Source of the DNA: Ricordea florida
Lineage: Eukaryota > Cnidaria > Anthozoa > Corallimorpharia > Ricordeidae
Assembly (NCBI GenBank): GCA_949710005.1
Contig: OX453272.1
Location: 20,065,929 to 20,129,928 of the forward strand
Direction: 5' to 3'
DNA: 64,000 nt
The notes under the pieces were generated by a model that saw only the letters and a program-made list of their open reading frames with translations, ran no database searches and was not told where the DNA came from. Shown piece after piece: positions 1-9,659 of this stretch (position 1 is its first letter; each line of letters begins with the position of its first letter). The position numbers and the translations under genes were made by a program.

Positions 1-1450
1 CTGTTACAGAAACAGGCAAAATATCCATACCCAACAAGAGAAGATTATATTATTTTGAATAATATTATATGCAAATTTCTATTATAAAAACTGCAGAAGA
101 AAGATTTAATATAAGGATGGCATTTCATCGAAAAAGTCATGGCAGCCAGAGGAATTGAACTGTAACCAATGACATATAGTAATGAGAAGCACTATCATTA
201 TATTATTATCATTATTATTATTATCATTACTATTATTATTACTGGTATTGATATTATTATTACTATTGTTATATTTTTTTACGTTAAACATAACATATTT
301 TTATGGGGTGGGATGCATGTCCTAACCTTTGTAAAGGTATTGTTACTCTACTACTACAAGCAATACAAAAATCTTCTTAAAAGGCTTTTCATCAGAGGTG
401 GTAGTAATCAAAACAGCTCCAAACAATACCATTTCTTCTTAAAGGCTTAGAATCTAGTGCGGTCATTTGTCTATAAAGTTTGTGTGGAAAATCATTACTG
501 AAAGCATAGGGCGTTTAGAAAACTTGTTCAACACTTGTTACTACATACAGCACACTTGCAATGAATATGTGAGAAAGATCATAAACGTTTTGGCATTACA
601 AAATTTATTTTATTCTTTATAAAGTTTTTCCAACATAAAATGTTAACTGTATGTTGTAGTTGTTATTAAATATTAATATTTGACATCATAAAAATGAAGT
701 AAACAGCAGAAAGTAACAAGGTTAATATGTTCATTAAGGCTTGAATTAACATTTCATTTGTGGGAAATGGGCCAGGTTTCTAGATTGCAATATTATCAGG
801 GGGGGGGGGGGGTCATTGAACTCTAAGGTAAAACTGACCCATTGTAAAAAGGCTATGAAACTTGTTGTCTATACGTAATATTATTGAAACCTTTCAATCA
901 GAGAATACATACATATATATAGCAAAAAGAAATACTACTCAGAAGTAAGTTATAACATTTGCTTTAGTTTCAAATGATCGCATTGATCACTGATGATATT
1001 GCAGAACCAGTACTTTATAGTGACACTGGGTATATATTCTGTTGAAAATGCTACACATAACTGCTAGATCAAGAAAATTTACAATATTTTCACTGTTGCA
1101 ATGATATCAGATCACATCGTTGTAAATGATTGTTATAACAACTGCAACTCTCTGTGTTGTGAATTTCTTCAAAATGGAAACGCTATCGTTTTATTATGAA
1201 AAATACCTACTTACATTCTCTTGTAATCTGTTGGTCGTCTTCCTATTCCGTTTTTACACTAATAGAATTATTTTCCAGAGACATCTCCAATCGTTGTAGT
1301 TGTTTCTACTCGGTTTCCCTTCTAAGCCGTTTTGCTAAATTTAGTACGCTAATATATTTCGTTATGTAATCGTTCACTCATGTTCTGTATTTCTATCAAT
1401 AACACATTCAAATTCAAATTCAAAACTAACTTAGTTGAATTCCTGGTCCT
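1..1450. other. non-coding, AT-rich, no gene seen
   Basis: No reading frame here resembles a protein. There is a TTA/ATT microsatellite at about 188-276 and a G homopolymer at about 799-812. The short frames near 106-450 are products of the microsatellite. Confidence 0.6.
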
Positions 1451-1477
1451 TTCCCCTGCTGTTTCGTTTGCCTTTTT

Positions 1478-1690
1478 CTAGAGCGAGCAGTTTTTGTCTT
1501 TGCTGCGATGACGGATGTCTGTTGTTATTCGCCCTGCTGTCGTACTCTTTCCTTTGAGTCGTGCTTTCCTTGTGTTGATTTTCACGGTGTTCGAACTTAC
1601 TCGGCGACGATCTCGGGCTAATCTTTCTTGAATATCTCGGAGATCATCTTGCTGGGATACACTTCCAGGACGAGTGAAATCCGTTTCCAC
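1478..1690 (-). other. short basic ORF of unknown nature
   Basis: A 70-codon frame rich in Arg, Lys and Asp. An overlapping frame reads a CxxC-x(4)-H-x(4)-C pattern resembling a zinc knuckle, so this may be a retroelement gag remnant. I do not recognise a family and no splice sites are obvious. Confidence 0.15.
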
Positions 1691-1905
1691 AAAATTTACA
1701 TTTCTTTCAAAAAGGCATCACCGAATTCGAAATGGCGGAAATTCAGTAGTTCTCAAATACGCTACTATTGCCAGGTAACCTGGCCTGCGAACGGACACCT
1801 TTAAAATATAGATATATATATATATATATGTGTATATGAAGAAACCACTAACCCTATACACCCCAAATAATCATATTAATTAGAGTAAATGTTTGAAAGA
1901 AAATT

Positions 1906-1978
1906 TGCCCTGAATGGGATTTGAACCCACGTCCCCCCGCATACTAGTCGGGTGTGATAACCACTACACCACCAGGAC
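1906..1978 (-). tRNA. tRNA-Thr(AGU)-like gene, copy 1
   Basis: The 73 nt fold into a cloverleaf. The acceptor stem GTCCTGG/TCAGGGC has 7 pairs including GU. The D-arm is GTG/CAC around TAGTGGTTAT. The anticodon loop is CTAGTAT (anticodon AGT), and the T-arm is GTGGG-TTCAAAT-CCCAT. TTTT follows within a few bases as a pol III stop. The A31-G39 mismatch and T38 are irregular, and the D-arm resembles Val/Asp tRNAs. It may therefore be a tRNA-derived SINE head or pseudogene and not a working tRNA-Thr. Confidence 0.6.
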
Positions 1979-2087
1979 AACCATGCTGGCAACATAGCAA
2001 TCGAAGTGGTGTATTGTGTGATTGAAGACTGGGTCTCCCGGCAATTTTCCTTCAAGGTGACAGGGTAGTGGAAGCCTATAACTCCGT

Positions 2088-2127
<40 letters not shown>

Positions 2128-2269
2128 AAGTCAACTTAGCAGGAGACAAGGGAGGATCAAGTTAATGATACAGGCTATTTTTTATATGAATATGTGTATA
2201 TGAAGAAACCACTAACCCTATACACCCCAAATAATCATATTAATTAGAGTAAATGTTTGAAAGAAAATT

Positions 2270-2342
2270 TGCCCTGAATGGGATTTGAACCCACGTCCCC
2301 CCGCATACTAGTCGGGTGTGATAACCACTACACCACCAGGAC
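2270..2342 (-). tRNA. tRNA-Thr(AGU)-like gene, copy 2
   Basis: Exact second copy of the tRNA-like sequence 364 bp away, with the same cloverleaf, anticodon AGT and TTTT stop. The same reservations apply. Confidence 0.6.
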
Positions 2343-2451
2343 AACCATGCTGGCAACATAGCAATCGAAGTGGTGTATTGTGTGATTGAAGACTGGGTCT
2401 CCCGGCAATTTTCCTTCAAGGTGACAGGGTAGTGGAAGCCTATAACTCCGT

Positions 2452-2482
<31 letters not shown>

Positions 2483-2501
2483 ATATATATATATATATAC
2501 A

Positions 2502-2738
2502 TATATAAAAACTCTCGGCTCGATTTACTCGGGCTTGCGAGCCACGTGGTCTGACCGGAAGCGACACGATTAGTAACCTCGCTACGCTCGGCCTTCGGCC
2601 TCGCTTCGCGAGGAAATATACATATATAAAAACTCTCGGCTCGATTTACTCGGGCTTGCGAGTCACGTGGTCTGACCGGAACCGACACGATTAGTAACCT
2701 CGCTACGCTCGGCCTTTGGCCTCGCTTCGCGAGGAACA
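2502..2738 (+). repeat. two tandem copies of a ~115-bp GC-rich repeat (R)
   Basis: Copy 1 is at about 2502-2615 and copy 2 at 2621-2738. Each starts with CATATATAAAAACTCTCGG, contains CACGTGGTCTGACCG, and ends in a palindrome-rich stretch closing with CGCTTCGCGAGGAA. A third copy lies at 4072-4169 on the other side of the Penelope-like element in the same orientation. R may be target DNA or part of the element's terminal region. Confidence 0.75.
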
Positions 2739-2872
2739 AAGTAGTTAAATTTACATAATAATAGAGATCGTTAAGTTTCAGGTATTGCGTAAGAGGGTTT
2801 TGTTTCTGTGGCGGCAAGAAGACACAAGTTCATTACGTTTGTTTAGCGTGGATAGTTCGGGTCGGCAGATGA

Positions 2873-3631
2873 TTAGGAATTTTTCTTTGAGGCAGAGGTT
2901 ACATCTTTTGCTTGAGCTGTTATATGGCGAGTGTGAAGACAGGATCCGCCAGGAAATAAAGTGTTCAATGTTGTTGTCTTTAAAAAGTGTTCAATGTTGT
3001 TGTCTTTAAGGGTCCATATGTGTTTGCTGAGCTCGGTGGAGTTTCTGTGTTTAGCGTGGCGGAAAGATGCGGTGTGGTTTCTGTATCTTGTTTTGAAGTC
3101 GTTTTCCGTAAGTCCGATGTAGGTTTGGGACGTGTTGTTGTCTTTACGCGTAACGGTGGCTTGGTAGATTACCGATGGTTGTAGGCAGTTTCCGTTGAGT
3201 GGGCAATTGTTCTTTTGTCGGCAGTTGCATGTCTTTCTTTCTTTAGTGTTAGCGGCGGCAGCATCGTTGGTTTGTGTAGATGTGGTTAAGATGCGTTTAT
3301 TATGGTTGTCGATTATTTGTTTAGTGTTGTTCATGCAGCTGTAACTGATCTTGATGGTGTTGCGGTTGAAGATTTTACGGAGCTCGTGGTCTTTTGGAAA
3401 GTGCTTCTCTACTAGAGCGAGGAATTTGTGTCCGATGTTAGTACTTGTGTTCTTGCTGAAAGGGGGGTTGTACCACAGGATGTTACTGCGTTGACGGTTT
3501 TTTCGCTTGTTAGGTGTCGTTGGTTCGTAGTGTAGGGTGTAGCTGTATCCGCTTTCGTCGAGTGCTTTCTGGTATGAGGGGGCGGCTTGGTCAAAGGATG
3601 CTTTGTCGGATGATAGGGATGATAGTCGCAT
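2873..3631 (-). pseudogene. PLE polyprotein C-terminus: RT-EN linker plus GIY-YIG endonuclease
   Basis: Frame of 252 residues. Residues 50-100 match the linker after the PLE reverse transcriptase (for example NILWYNPPFSKN and SYSCMNN). A Cys cluster at about 135-149 (CNC, NCPLNGNC) precedes the nuclease, in which VIYQATV (154-160) and TYIGLT (170-175) are the GIY-YIG halves, and TELSKHIWTL follows. A 26-bp tandem duplication at about 2961-3012 shifts the frame, so the native C-terminus is lost. The inverted copy at 3628-3900 lacks the duplication and reads through to the expected stop. The RT itself is missing because the element is truncated near 3628. Confidence 0.85.
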
Positions 3632-3935
3632 CTTTCCGGCACGCTAAACACAGAAACTCCACCGAGCTCAGCAAACACATATGGACCCTTAAAGACAACA
3701 ACATTGAACACTTTATTTCCTGGCGGATCCTGTCTTCACACTCGCCATATAACAGCTCAAGCAAAAGATGTAACCTCTGCCTCAAAGAAAAATTCCTAAT
3801 CATCTGCCGACCCGAACTATCCACGCTAAACAAACGTAATGAACTTGTGTCTTCTTGCCGCCACAGAAACAAAACCCTCTTACGCAATACCTGAAACTTA
3901 ACGATCTCTATTATTATGTAAATTTAACTACTTTG
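3628..3935 (+). repeat. inverted copy of the PLE 1 3' end
   Basis: Near-perfect reverse complement of 2737-3071. It encodes the last part of the PLE endonuclease frame on the plus strand, ending at the stop near 3894. Confidence 0.9.
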
Positions 3936-3967
3936 TATATAAGCGATGGTAAAGGACATTCCCACCA

Positions 3968-4012
3968 TATCCCCTGATGAGTGGGCAACCACGAAACAGG
4001 CTTGTAGGGATA
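3968..4012 (+). ncRNA. minimal type I hammerhead ribozyme of a PLE
   Basis: All conserved parts are present in order. Stem I 5' strand TATCCC is at 3968-3973; core CTGATGA at 3974-3980; stem II GTGG-GCAA-CCAC at 3981-3992; core GAA at 3993-3995; stem III ACA-GGCT-TGT at 3996-4005; then A4006 and stem I 3' strand GGGATA at 4007-4012, fully complementary to the 5' strand. Predicted cleavage is between 4006 and 4007. Minimal type I hammerheads with a very short stem III are a known PLE feature. The position just after a PLE 3'-end arm fits the junction of a terminal-repeat copy. Confidence 0.9.
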
Positions 4013-4071
4013 AACCTGTAGTTTGTTTGTGTGTTTTTTCTCCCGCAACAACTATATATATAAATATATAT

Positions 4072-4169
4072 ACATATATAAAAACTCTCGGCTCGATTTA
4101 CTCGGGCTTGCGAGCCACGTGGTCTGACCGAAGGCGACACGATTAGTAACCTCGCTTCGCGAGGAACAA
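4072..4169 (+). repeat. third copy of GC-rich repeat R
   Basis: Same sequence and orientation as the two copies at 2502-2738, but lacking about 22 bp of the CGCTCGGCC palindromic segment. Confidence 0.75.
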
Positions 4170-4258
4170 GGGTATCTTTGAAAAAAAGAAAAGAAAATCG
4201 ATTCAGTTTAAAAAAAAAGAACAAAACAAGAACAAGAAAAGAAAGTCAAGAATACCCT

Positions 4259-4327
4259 GTCTGTGAATAGAACTCGGACCTTATGCTCCACAGTCCGGAA
4301 TGCTATCCATTAGACCATCCAGAATTA
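4259..4327 (-). repeat. degenerate tRNA-like sequence, SINE head candidate
   Basis: On the minus strand an A-box-like stretch (GGTCTAATGGATAGCAT) is followed at the right distance by a B-box-like GAGTTCTATTC. The T-stem no longer pairs properly and the acceptor stem is weak. An A-rich tract adjoins at 4180-4250. It reads as a decayed tRNA or tRNA-derived SINE. Confidence 0.4.
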
Positions 4328-4329
4328 CC

Positions 4330-5230
4330 TGGTTGCTAAGGGCATATCTTATAGTTTATATGTTATAGATCTTTCGCTCGTACACTCTCTGCTGAGTGAA
4401 GCTGTAAAAATTATATCTCATTTTTCAACGTTTATGAAAGGTAGTCCGTCATTCCCGAGGCTTTATCTAGAAGCCGATATTTAAAATGGAGATGCCGTTG
4501 TAGAATTGACAAATTTGTGGTAAACATGGACGAACGTGTTTTATTTTATGGGGAAAGTGAAACCTGAAACGTGACACGACAGCACAAACCCAGCCGTGAA
4601 TACTTGGCATCTTCCCTTCCTCTGACCCGTTTTGGAGGTTCAACATTTTATTTGAAAGCGTGAAGTTCACCAGAAATAGATAAGTTCCTTAAATTGGTGG
4701 GTATGTGCCGGTTTCGGTGTTGTCGCAAATAATGATTTTGAAATTCAATGAAGCTGCATACCAGCGGACTGTTTTTGCTCCTGTTGATTATATATCAGGT
4801 TTGTCGTTTTTGTACAGTATAGACGATCCAACGCTATAAATATAAATGAACACTTTATGAGAATGCTTCCCCCGATGTTTTCGATTTGATCGCTTTTAGA
4901 AGTCAAGTTAAGACGAAGTATCGTATTTTGACGTACGTAACCAGCTTATCTCGGATTCAAAATAATACATGTCACATCGAGCCACACTCTTGCTTTCCAA
5001 ACTTCACGCGTGGATCGACTCATGAACTCGATGGACGTGGTCTGCTAAGCGTGAACCAATTCTTAAAAATAAGCTCTACATTTCCAAAAGAAAAGATGTG
5101 AATCCTTTCACCGAGGAAATCGCTAACACCACAGACCTCAACGTTTAAAGAAGAAAACACTCTCCAGCACGTAAACACATCCAGGAATAGCAAACATAGA
5201 CACTAATAAAGTCATTTAATGAATAATTAA
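4330..5230. other. no gene recognised
   Basis: Small frames at 4467-4670 and 4886-5101 show no motif, no splice context and no resemblance I know. Nothing else stands out. Confidence 0.5.
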
Positions 5231-5235
5231 CAACT

Positions 5236-5876
5236 ATTCACCGAAGTGAATAGTTGTTTTAGTATATACTAAAACAGTGAGATAAGTGTACACGAAAAAA
5301 AGAAAAGGGCTTGGAAAATGGAGGACTTCTCAAATGACAATCCAACGCAGCGCCGATCGCCGTTAGGGATTTTTTGTTGTAATTACTGCCGTACGTCTCG
5401 TTTTTTCGCTGAGAGAAAAAATTTTGTTTAGTTCTAGTGGCGACACTTCATCAAATGGAGTTGCAAACCCTTTTTGTATTTGAAACCATTCTGTAAAAAA
5501 TATAATTCAACTGTGGTTCTCATGTACACAAGCGACATCTAATTTGGTTATGCAAGATTAATTTGCATTTGTAAACAAAACCTTTCTCGTTGCTTCTTAC
5601 CACTAAACTCCGGGTTAAAAACATAAGCCATTACCTCTGAACACGGCCAAGCCAAATTTAGTCGCTTTCTTGGAGTTTTCAGGGACTGCTTCGTTGTTAA
5701 TTTGGATGATTTCTTCGCTTGTCATGCATACAAACCGGGCGGCCATATTCGCGCGGCGGAGCGAAAAATTCGCAAGTTGCTCGGAGGTAAATAGCACAGG
5801 ATATTCGGAGTTTGACTAGCCAATCAGAGCGCACCTTCAACGCTATCCACTGTTTTAGTATATACTAAATCGAGTT
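5236..5876 (-). repeat. dispersed ~640-bp repeat with palindromic ends, copy 1
   Basis: Both ends carry the palindrome TTTAGTATATACTAAA next to ACAGTG (about 5258-5280, and inverted at about 5850-5876). A second, diverged copy lies at about 16885-17500 in the same orientation. On the minus strand each copy holds a short Crypton-like coding exon with a splice donor. It looks like a non-autonomous or internally deleted element that kept the 5' exon of a Crypton-type gene. Confidence 0.75.
5635..5746 (-). pseudogene. Crypton-type recombinase first exon, copy 1
   Basis: Starts with an ATG at 5746 and reads [20 protein letters not shown], then a Lys-rich [15 protein letters not shown] segment. 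It ends at a donor-like AG|GTAATG at 5635/5634. The start MASRF plus an Asn/Lys-rich KKAT helix is what I remember from cnidarian DUF3504/KIAA1958-like proteins derived from Crypton tyrosine recombinases. The copy at 17269-17380 keeps the same frame and donor position, so the exon has been under some constraint or the copies are young. Family assignment is inference. Confidence 0.5.
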
Positions 5877-6244
5877 AACAGCTCGAAAAGAGAGCAGCTC
5901 TGCACAAGAAAAACACTTAGACGAATGGAGTCCACATGAAACTTTTCACGTTCTCTTCACCGTCGTGCTTACTTCAATCAGGTTGTTATGGACATGTTCA
6001 GAGCCAATCACACAGCGGTGGCGTCTTTTCTAACCCTTGTATAGGCAATATTGTTCAAGAATTGCAATTTCTCACGGAGAAAAAAATATAGCAACCAATT
6101 TTAATATTGGATTGCCATGACAACTCAGTAATTAAGGGCCAAGACATATGTATATTACCAGTTTTAAAGATAGTTGGCATTTTACCATATTTTGATATTC
6201 TACCCAGCTGAATATATTTGTTATCATGATTATCATTCTTATTA

Positions 6245-6794
6245 CACCTTTTGCTGTTCATTTACGCAAAATATACATTCATTAACATCAATGGTTGAAA
6301 CAATAAGACGAATATACGTTCATTAGCACCAACATGACTTTCATTAACGCGAAAGAACATTCAAGTATGCTATTTGCATGTCTATTCACATTCAATAACA
6401 TCAACGGACAAACAATAACGCCTTTGGACAATCAAAGGTAACGAATGTACTTTCAATACGGTGTTTTGAATAACCATTTACGCCAAAAGAAAATCAATTG
6501 CATCATTTGACAATCATTAGTGCAGAAAAGACAATCAATGGTACACTTTGCATAGGAATGCACAATCAATTGCGCCTTTACACAATCATCCATCCAAAAC
6601 CAACAATCAATAACCCCAACGGACAAACATTTGTGAAATAATGACAATCAACTACGGAAAAACAAAATTCAAATTCATTTTATTATAAAAAGATAATTAT
6701 CCTTCAATTTCCTCGTTATTCAAACATCTGGGAATATAGGTTTGCATGAATCTGTACCATTGTCCACATTTAGCAACGGTGATCGTACCGATGT
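6245..6794 (+). repeat. left terminal inverted repeat with subterminal motif arrays
   Basis: The outer half carries spaced CATTAAC/CATTAGC motifs (ATTCATTAACATCAA, GTTCATTAGCACCAA, TTTCATTAACGCG, ATTCAATAACATCAA). The inner half (6480-6660) carries six CAATCA motifs at roughly 20-40-bp spacing. Such arrays are typical transposase-binding sites. The inner end overlaps the last codons of the transposase gene. Confidence 0.85.
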
Positions 6795-7765
6795 TTCTTG
6801 TAAGGGCTTCAAGTAACAATCGAGTGCGGAAATCGCCTAATGCAATTCCTTGTCTTCTTGCCTCTGCTCTGTTGTTCATCTGCTCTTGTATTTCTGGTCG
6901 GCTTATGTCCGCTTTCATGGCTGCTTTTAAAGCACTTATTGCTTGTTCAACAATATTCAAAAATGGACTGTATGGCGGCAATTTCTTTAGCTCTGTATTT
7001 GGACCAGGATTTGCAGGGTTGCTGTGGGCTGGCGCGCCGTCATAAATGAAAATCACGTGTTCATCAGGGTCGAGGTTTAATCTTGTCTGCGCAAGAAAAT
7101 CATCAAATTTTGGGCCGGTCATTCCACCAAGAATTGGCGAGTGAAACACGACGCCATTGGTAGGTGAAATTGCAAGTGCAACAGTTATGTTTCTCCCTCT
7201 CTGACCACATACTTGTCGGTATGCCCTCTCTCCCGTCCTAGCTCTACCGTGACTCCTTGCTGTCCAGATATTGTAGCCACATTCATCTACGAACACAGTA
7301 TGATTCACCACAGCATAGCGCATAAACCAGTTGCCGTAGTCGACTCGTTTTTGCAAGACGTCGGGGCGGTTTCGTTCAGCTGGGAGTGGCCTTGCCAATT
7401 TCACACGATACAGCATACCTTCAAGCGTTCTTGCTACTGTGCGATCGTGGATTACCGGTTTTCGTGGAAGACGTCGTCTCAATTCTTGATTTATCTGTGC
7501 CAGTGTTAGGAGGCAGTTTTCGTTGATGATTTCCTCCAGGCAATCCCTCATTTCATTATCAACACGGACGTTATTTGCGCCTCCTCGAGGTCTTTCTGCC
7601 ACTCTCCCTTCTCGAACGTATCTTGTAACTATACCTCTTGCCGTGGACCTGTGTATCCCGATAGTAGCGGCAACCGTCAAATACACTATAATCTTCGTTG
7701 ACATCTTCGAAGGCTCGGATTATCCTTTCCCGTTGTTCAAGTGAGATTCTGTTTCTTGGTGGCAT
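6697..7765 (-). pseudogene. Tc1/mariner-like DDE transposase, one frameshift
   Basis: Starts at ATG 7765 (MPPRNRISLEQRERIIRAF), a helix-turn-helix start. The frame is lost near 7675-7690 by a small indel and continues as the large frame to the stop at 6697, about 350 residues in all. The N-terminal part has two HTH-like segments and a GGANN linker. Catalytic signatures are FVDECGYNIW, IYDGAPAHSNP and LPPYSPFLNIVEQ. Counting from the second Asp to the Glu gives 30 intervening residues, shorter than the usual 34. The 3' end of the gene lies inside the inverted repeat and is therefore duplicated at the other end. Confidence 0.9.
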
Positions 7766-8000
7766 ATCGATACTGAACAGTAAGCCTTCTCTCTCCATAT
7801 GCTTTCAGCTGCACACAGGGTATTGTGTTTGTTCAAATATGTTCTTCTTTTATATATCTGCTTCAGGCAAAGATTGTGTCACAAAAAATTGAAATAACAA
7901 TAAACAGCAAATTTTTGACGCTAGTTACTGTACATATTTCATTGTTGGCGTACACGTACATGCTACCTAACTGTGTACTGTACATGCCGTATTGTAATAA

Positions 8001-8519
8001 ATATCGGTACGATCACCGTTGCTAAATGTGGACAATGGTACAGATTCATGCAAACCTATATTCCCAGATGTTTGAATAACGAGGAAATTGAAGGATAATT
8101 ATCTTATTACAATAAAACGAATTTGAATTTTGTTTTTCCGTAGTTGATTGTCGTTATTTCACAAATGTTTGTCCCTTGGGGTTATTGATTGTTGGTTTTG
8201 GATGGATGATTGTGTAAAGGCGCAATTGATTGTGCATTCCTATGCAAAGTGTACCATTGAATGTCTTTTCTGCACCAATGATTGTCAAATGATGCAATTG
8301 ATTTTCTTTTGGCGTAAATGGTTATTCAAAACACCGTATTGAAAGTACATTCGTTACCGTTGATGTTATTGAATGTGAATAGACATGCAAATAGCATACT
8401 TGAATGTTCTTTCGCGTTAATGAACGTCATGTTGGTGCTAATGAACGTATATTCGCCTAATTGTTTCAACCATTGATGTTAATGAATGTATATTTTGCGT
8501 AAATAAACAGCAAAAGGTG
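8001..8519 (-). repeat. right terminal inverted repeat
   Basis: Reverse complement of 6245-6794. It includes a plus-strand copy of the last ~30 transposase codons (8020-8095) and the same subterminal motifs. Confidence 0.9.
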
Positions 8520-8584
8520 TATTATCATTATTGTTCTAAGTACATATCAATATATTCTTAAATTCTTAATCTCAATTTAATTAA

Positions 8585-9190
8585 AGTAAGTAAGTAATCT
8601 TTATTTAGCAAGGGTGGCCCATTCAGCGGTGAGGCTGATATCCAGAGGGGCCCTGGAATTAAAAAATACAAGATATCATGATAATTTAAAATACAAGATA
8701 AAATATACATGGCATAAATTTAAAATATAAACAAGCCTGCATTAATTTATAAAAATCTAGCGTCTATAAAATTTAAAAATTATAGGTAATAATTAAAACT
8801 TTAAAGTGACTCGGCCTTTTGCAAGCTACGAGGTAATTCATTAAAAAGTGCTCACCCGAATATCTTAAAGTTCTTTTTGCAAGTCTGAGTTTGGCTTTGG
8901 GCAGGTGCAAATCAGTTCTTCTGTGAGTATGTACATTATAATTTCTAGTGAAATAGTCACTCAGATATTGAGGTACTAGATTATTAAGACATTCATATAC
9001 TAAAACATATTATGTCTTTTCCGTTTTGTTTCTAGCTAACCCCACCCTAAAACATCAAGTGTCTTTAGAAGAATCACGCCTTAAAGCGATGCGGGCGGCG
9101 CGATTTTGTAAACGCCGTAGAGTTTTGCTGGATGTGACTGACAATTCACCCCACACGGTGTCAGTATAACACGGGATTGATGCTATAAGT
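8585..9190 (-). mobile_element. CR1/L2-like retrotransposon 3' end
   Basis: Minus-strand fragments read as an RT C-terminus: DTVWGELSVTSSKTLRRLQN followed by RAARIAL (about 9170-9080) and KAKLRLAKRTLRYSGEHF (about 8900-8840). The 3' end is AATAAAGATTACTTACTTACTT, a short-repeat tail typical of CR1/L2-type elements. No intact frame remains. 5' truncated. Confidence 0.75.
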
Positions 9191-9365
9191 GTATTATAAA
9201 CACACTTCGCTGTTTTAAGAATAAGGCATGATCTTATTCATGCTAAAAGTCCCAGTCGCTTGTTGACTTTGTTACAATAGAGTCACATTGTCACCCTCTT
9301 TAAATATAGTTGTTACCAAATTGCACTTTCTGAACAAGATATCAATAAAAGGAAAGGAAACGCTG

Positions 9366-9641
9366 TTAAACAAGAAACAAATGTCGATTTGAAGGTTTTG
9401 CAATGTTATCAAGCTGTTTAAACCTTATCATGTATGTAATGTAATTATAATGTGAAAATCTACCACACAGAATATTGAAGTAGTGGAAAAGTGCAGGTAA
9501 AATTTTGCTTTTGACGAAGAAAGGGATAACATGATCTTTTCTACTTGGTAAAGCATACATAAATCGAAGAGCCCTACTTTGAAGAAAAAGACGTTTGTCT
9601 AAGTTACTTCTTGAAGCCCATGCCCCAAGATCTTGCACCAC
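9366..9641 (-). pseudogene. second non-LTR RT C-terminal fragment
   Basis: A 91-codon frame with NLDKRLFLQSRALRFMYALP and KSKILPALFHYFN, which matches the region after the RT thumb in CR1/L2-like ORF2 proteins. It may be a separate insertion from the fragment at 8585-9190 because the conserved blocks differ. Confidence 0.65.
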
Positions 9642-9659
9642 TTTTTAATTTTGAATTTT

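Larger units (their letters stand above)
1828..2482. repeat. tandem duplication of a ~290-bp unit bearing a tRNA-like gene
   Basis: About 1828-2118 and 2192-2482 are the same sequence at an offset of 364 bp, and I see no difference between them. Each begins with GTGTATATGAAG and ends with GATCAAGTTAATGAT, and each holds one tRNA-like gene on the minus strand. A 73-bp spacer separates them and (TA)n tracts flank the pair. Identical copies suggest a recent duplication. Confidence 0.85.
2737..4012 (-). mobile_element. Penelope-like element 1, 5'-truncated, with inverted 3'-end copy and hammerhead
   Basis: The main body reads on the minus strand and encodes the end of a PLE polyprotein. Its 3' end (2737-3071) is present again in inverted orientation at 3628-3935. 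The left arm is about 27 bp longer because of an internal 26-bp duplication. A hammerhead ribozyme follows the plus-oriented arm. PLEs are known to carry LTR-like terminal copies, sometimes inverted, with hammerheads. R repeats in direct orientation flank the whole structure and both abut the text GAGGAACAA. Confidence 0.85.
6245..8519 (-). mobile_element. Tc1/mariner-IS630 type transposon with very long inverted repeats
   Basis: Ends CACCTTTTGCTGTT and AACAGCAAAAGGTG are flanked by TA on both sides (6243-6244 and 8520-8521), the target duplication of Tc1/mariner elements. The inverted repeats are about 550 bp (left) and 519 bp (right); the left has an extra ~31 bp near 6405-6436. One transposase gene runs on the minus strand, broken by a single frameshift. 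High identity between arms suggests fairly recent activity. Confidence 0.92.

Noticed and set aside
8148..8342. 64-codon ORF repeated at 6453-6647 and 8148-8342
   Set aside because: It lies in the inverted repeats of the mariner element and appears twice for that reason only. The sequence is a motif array, not protein-like.
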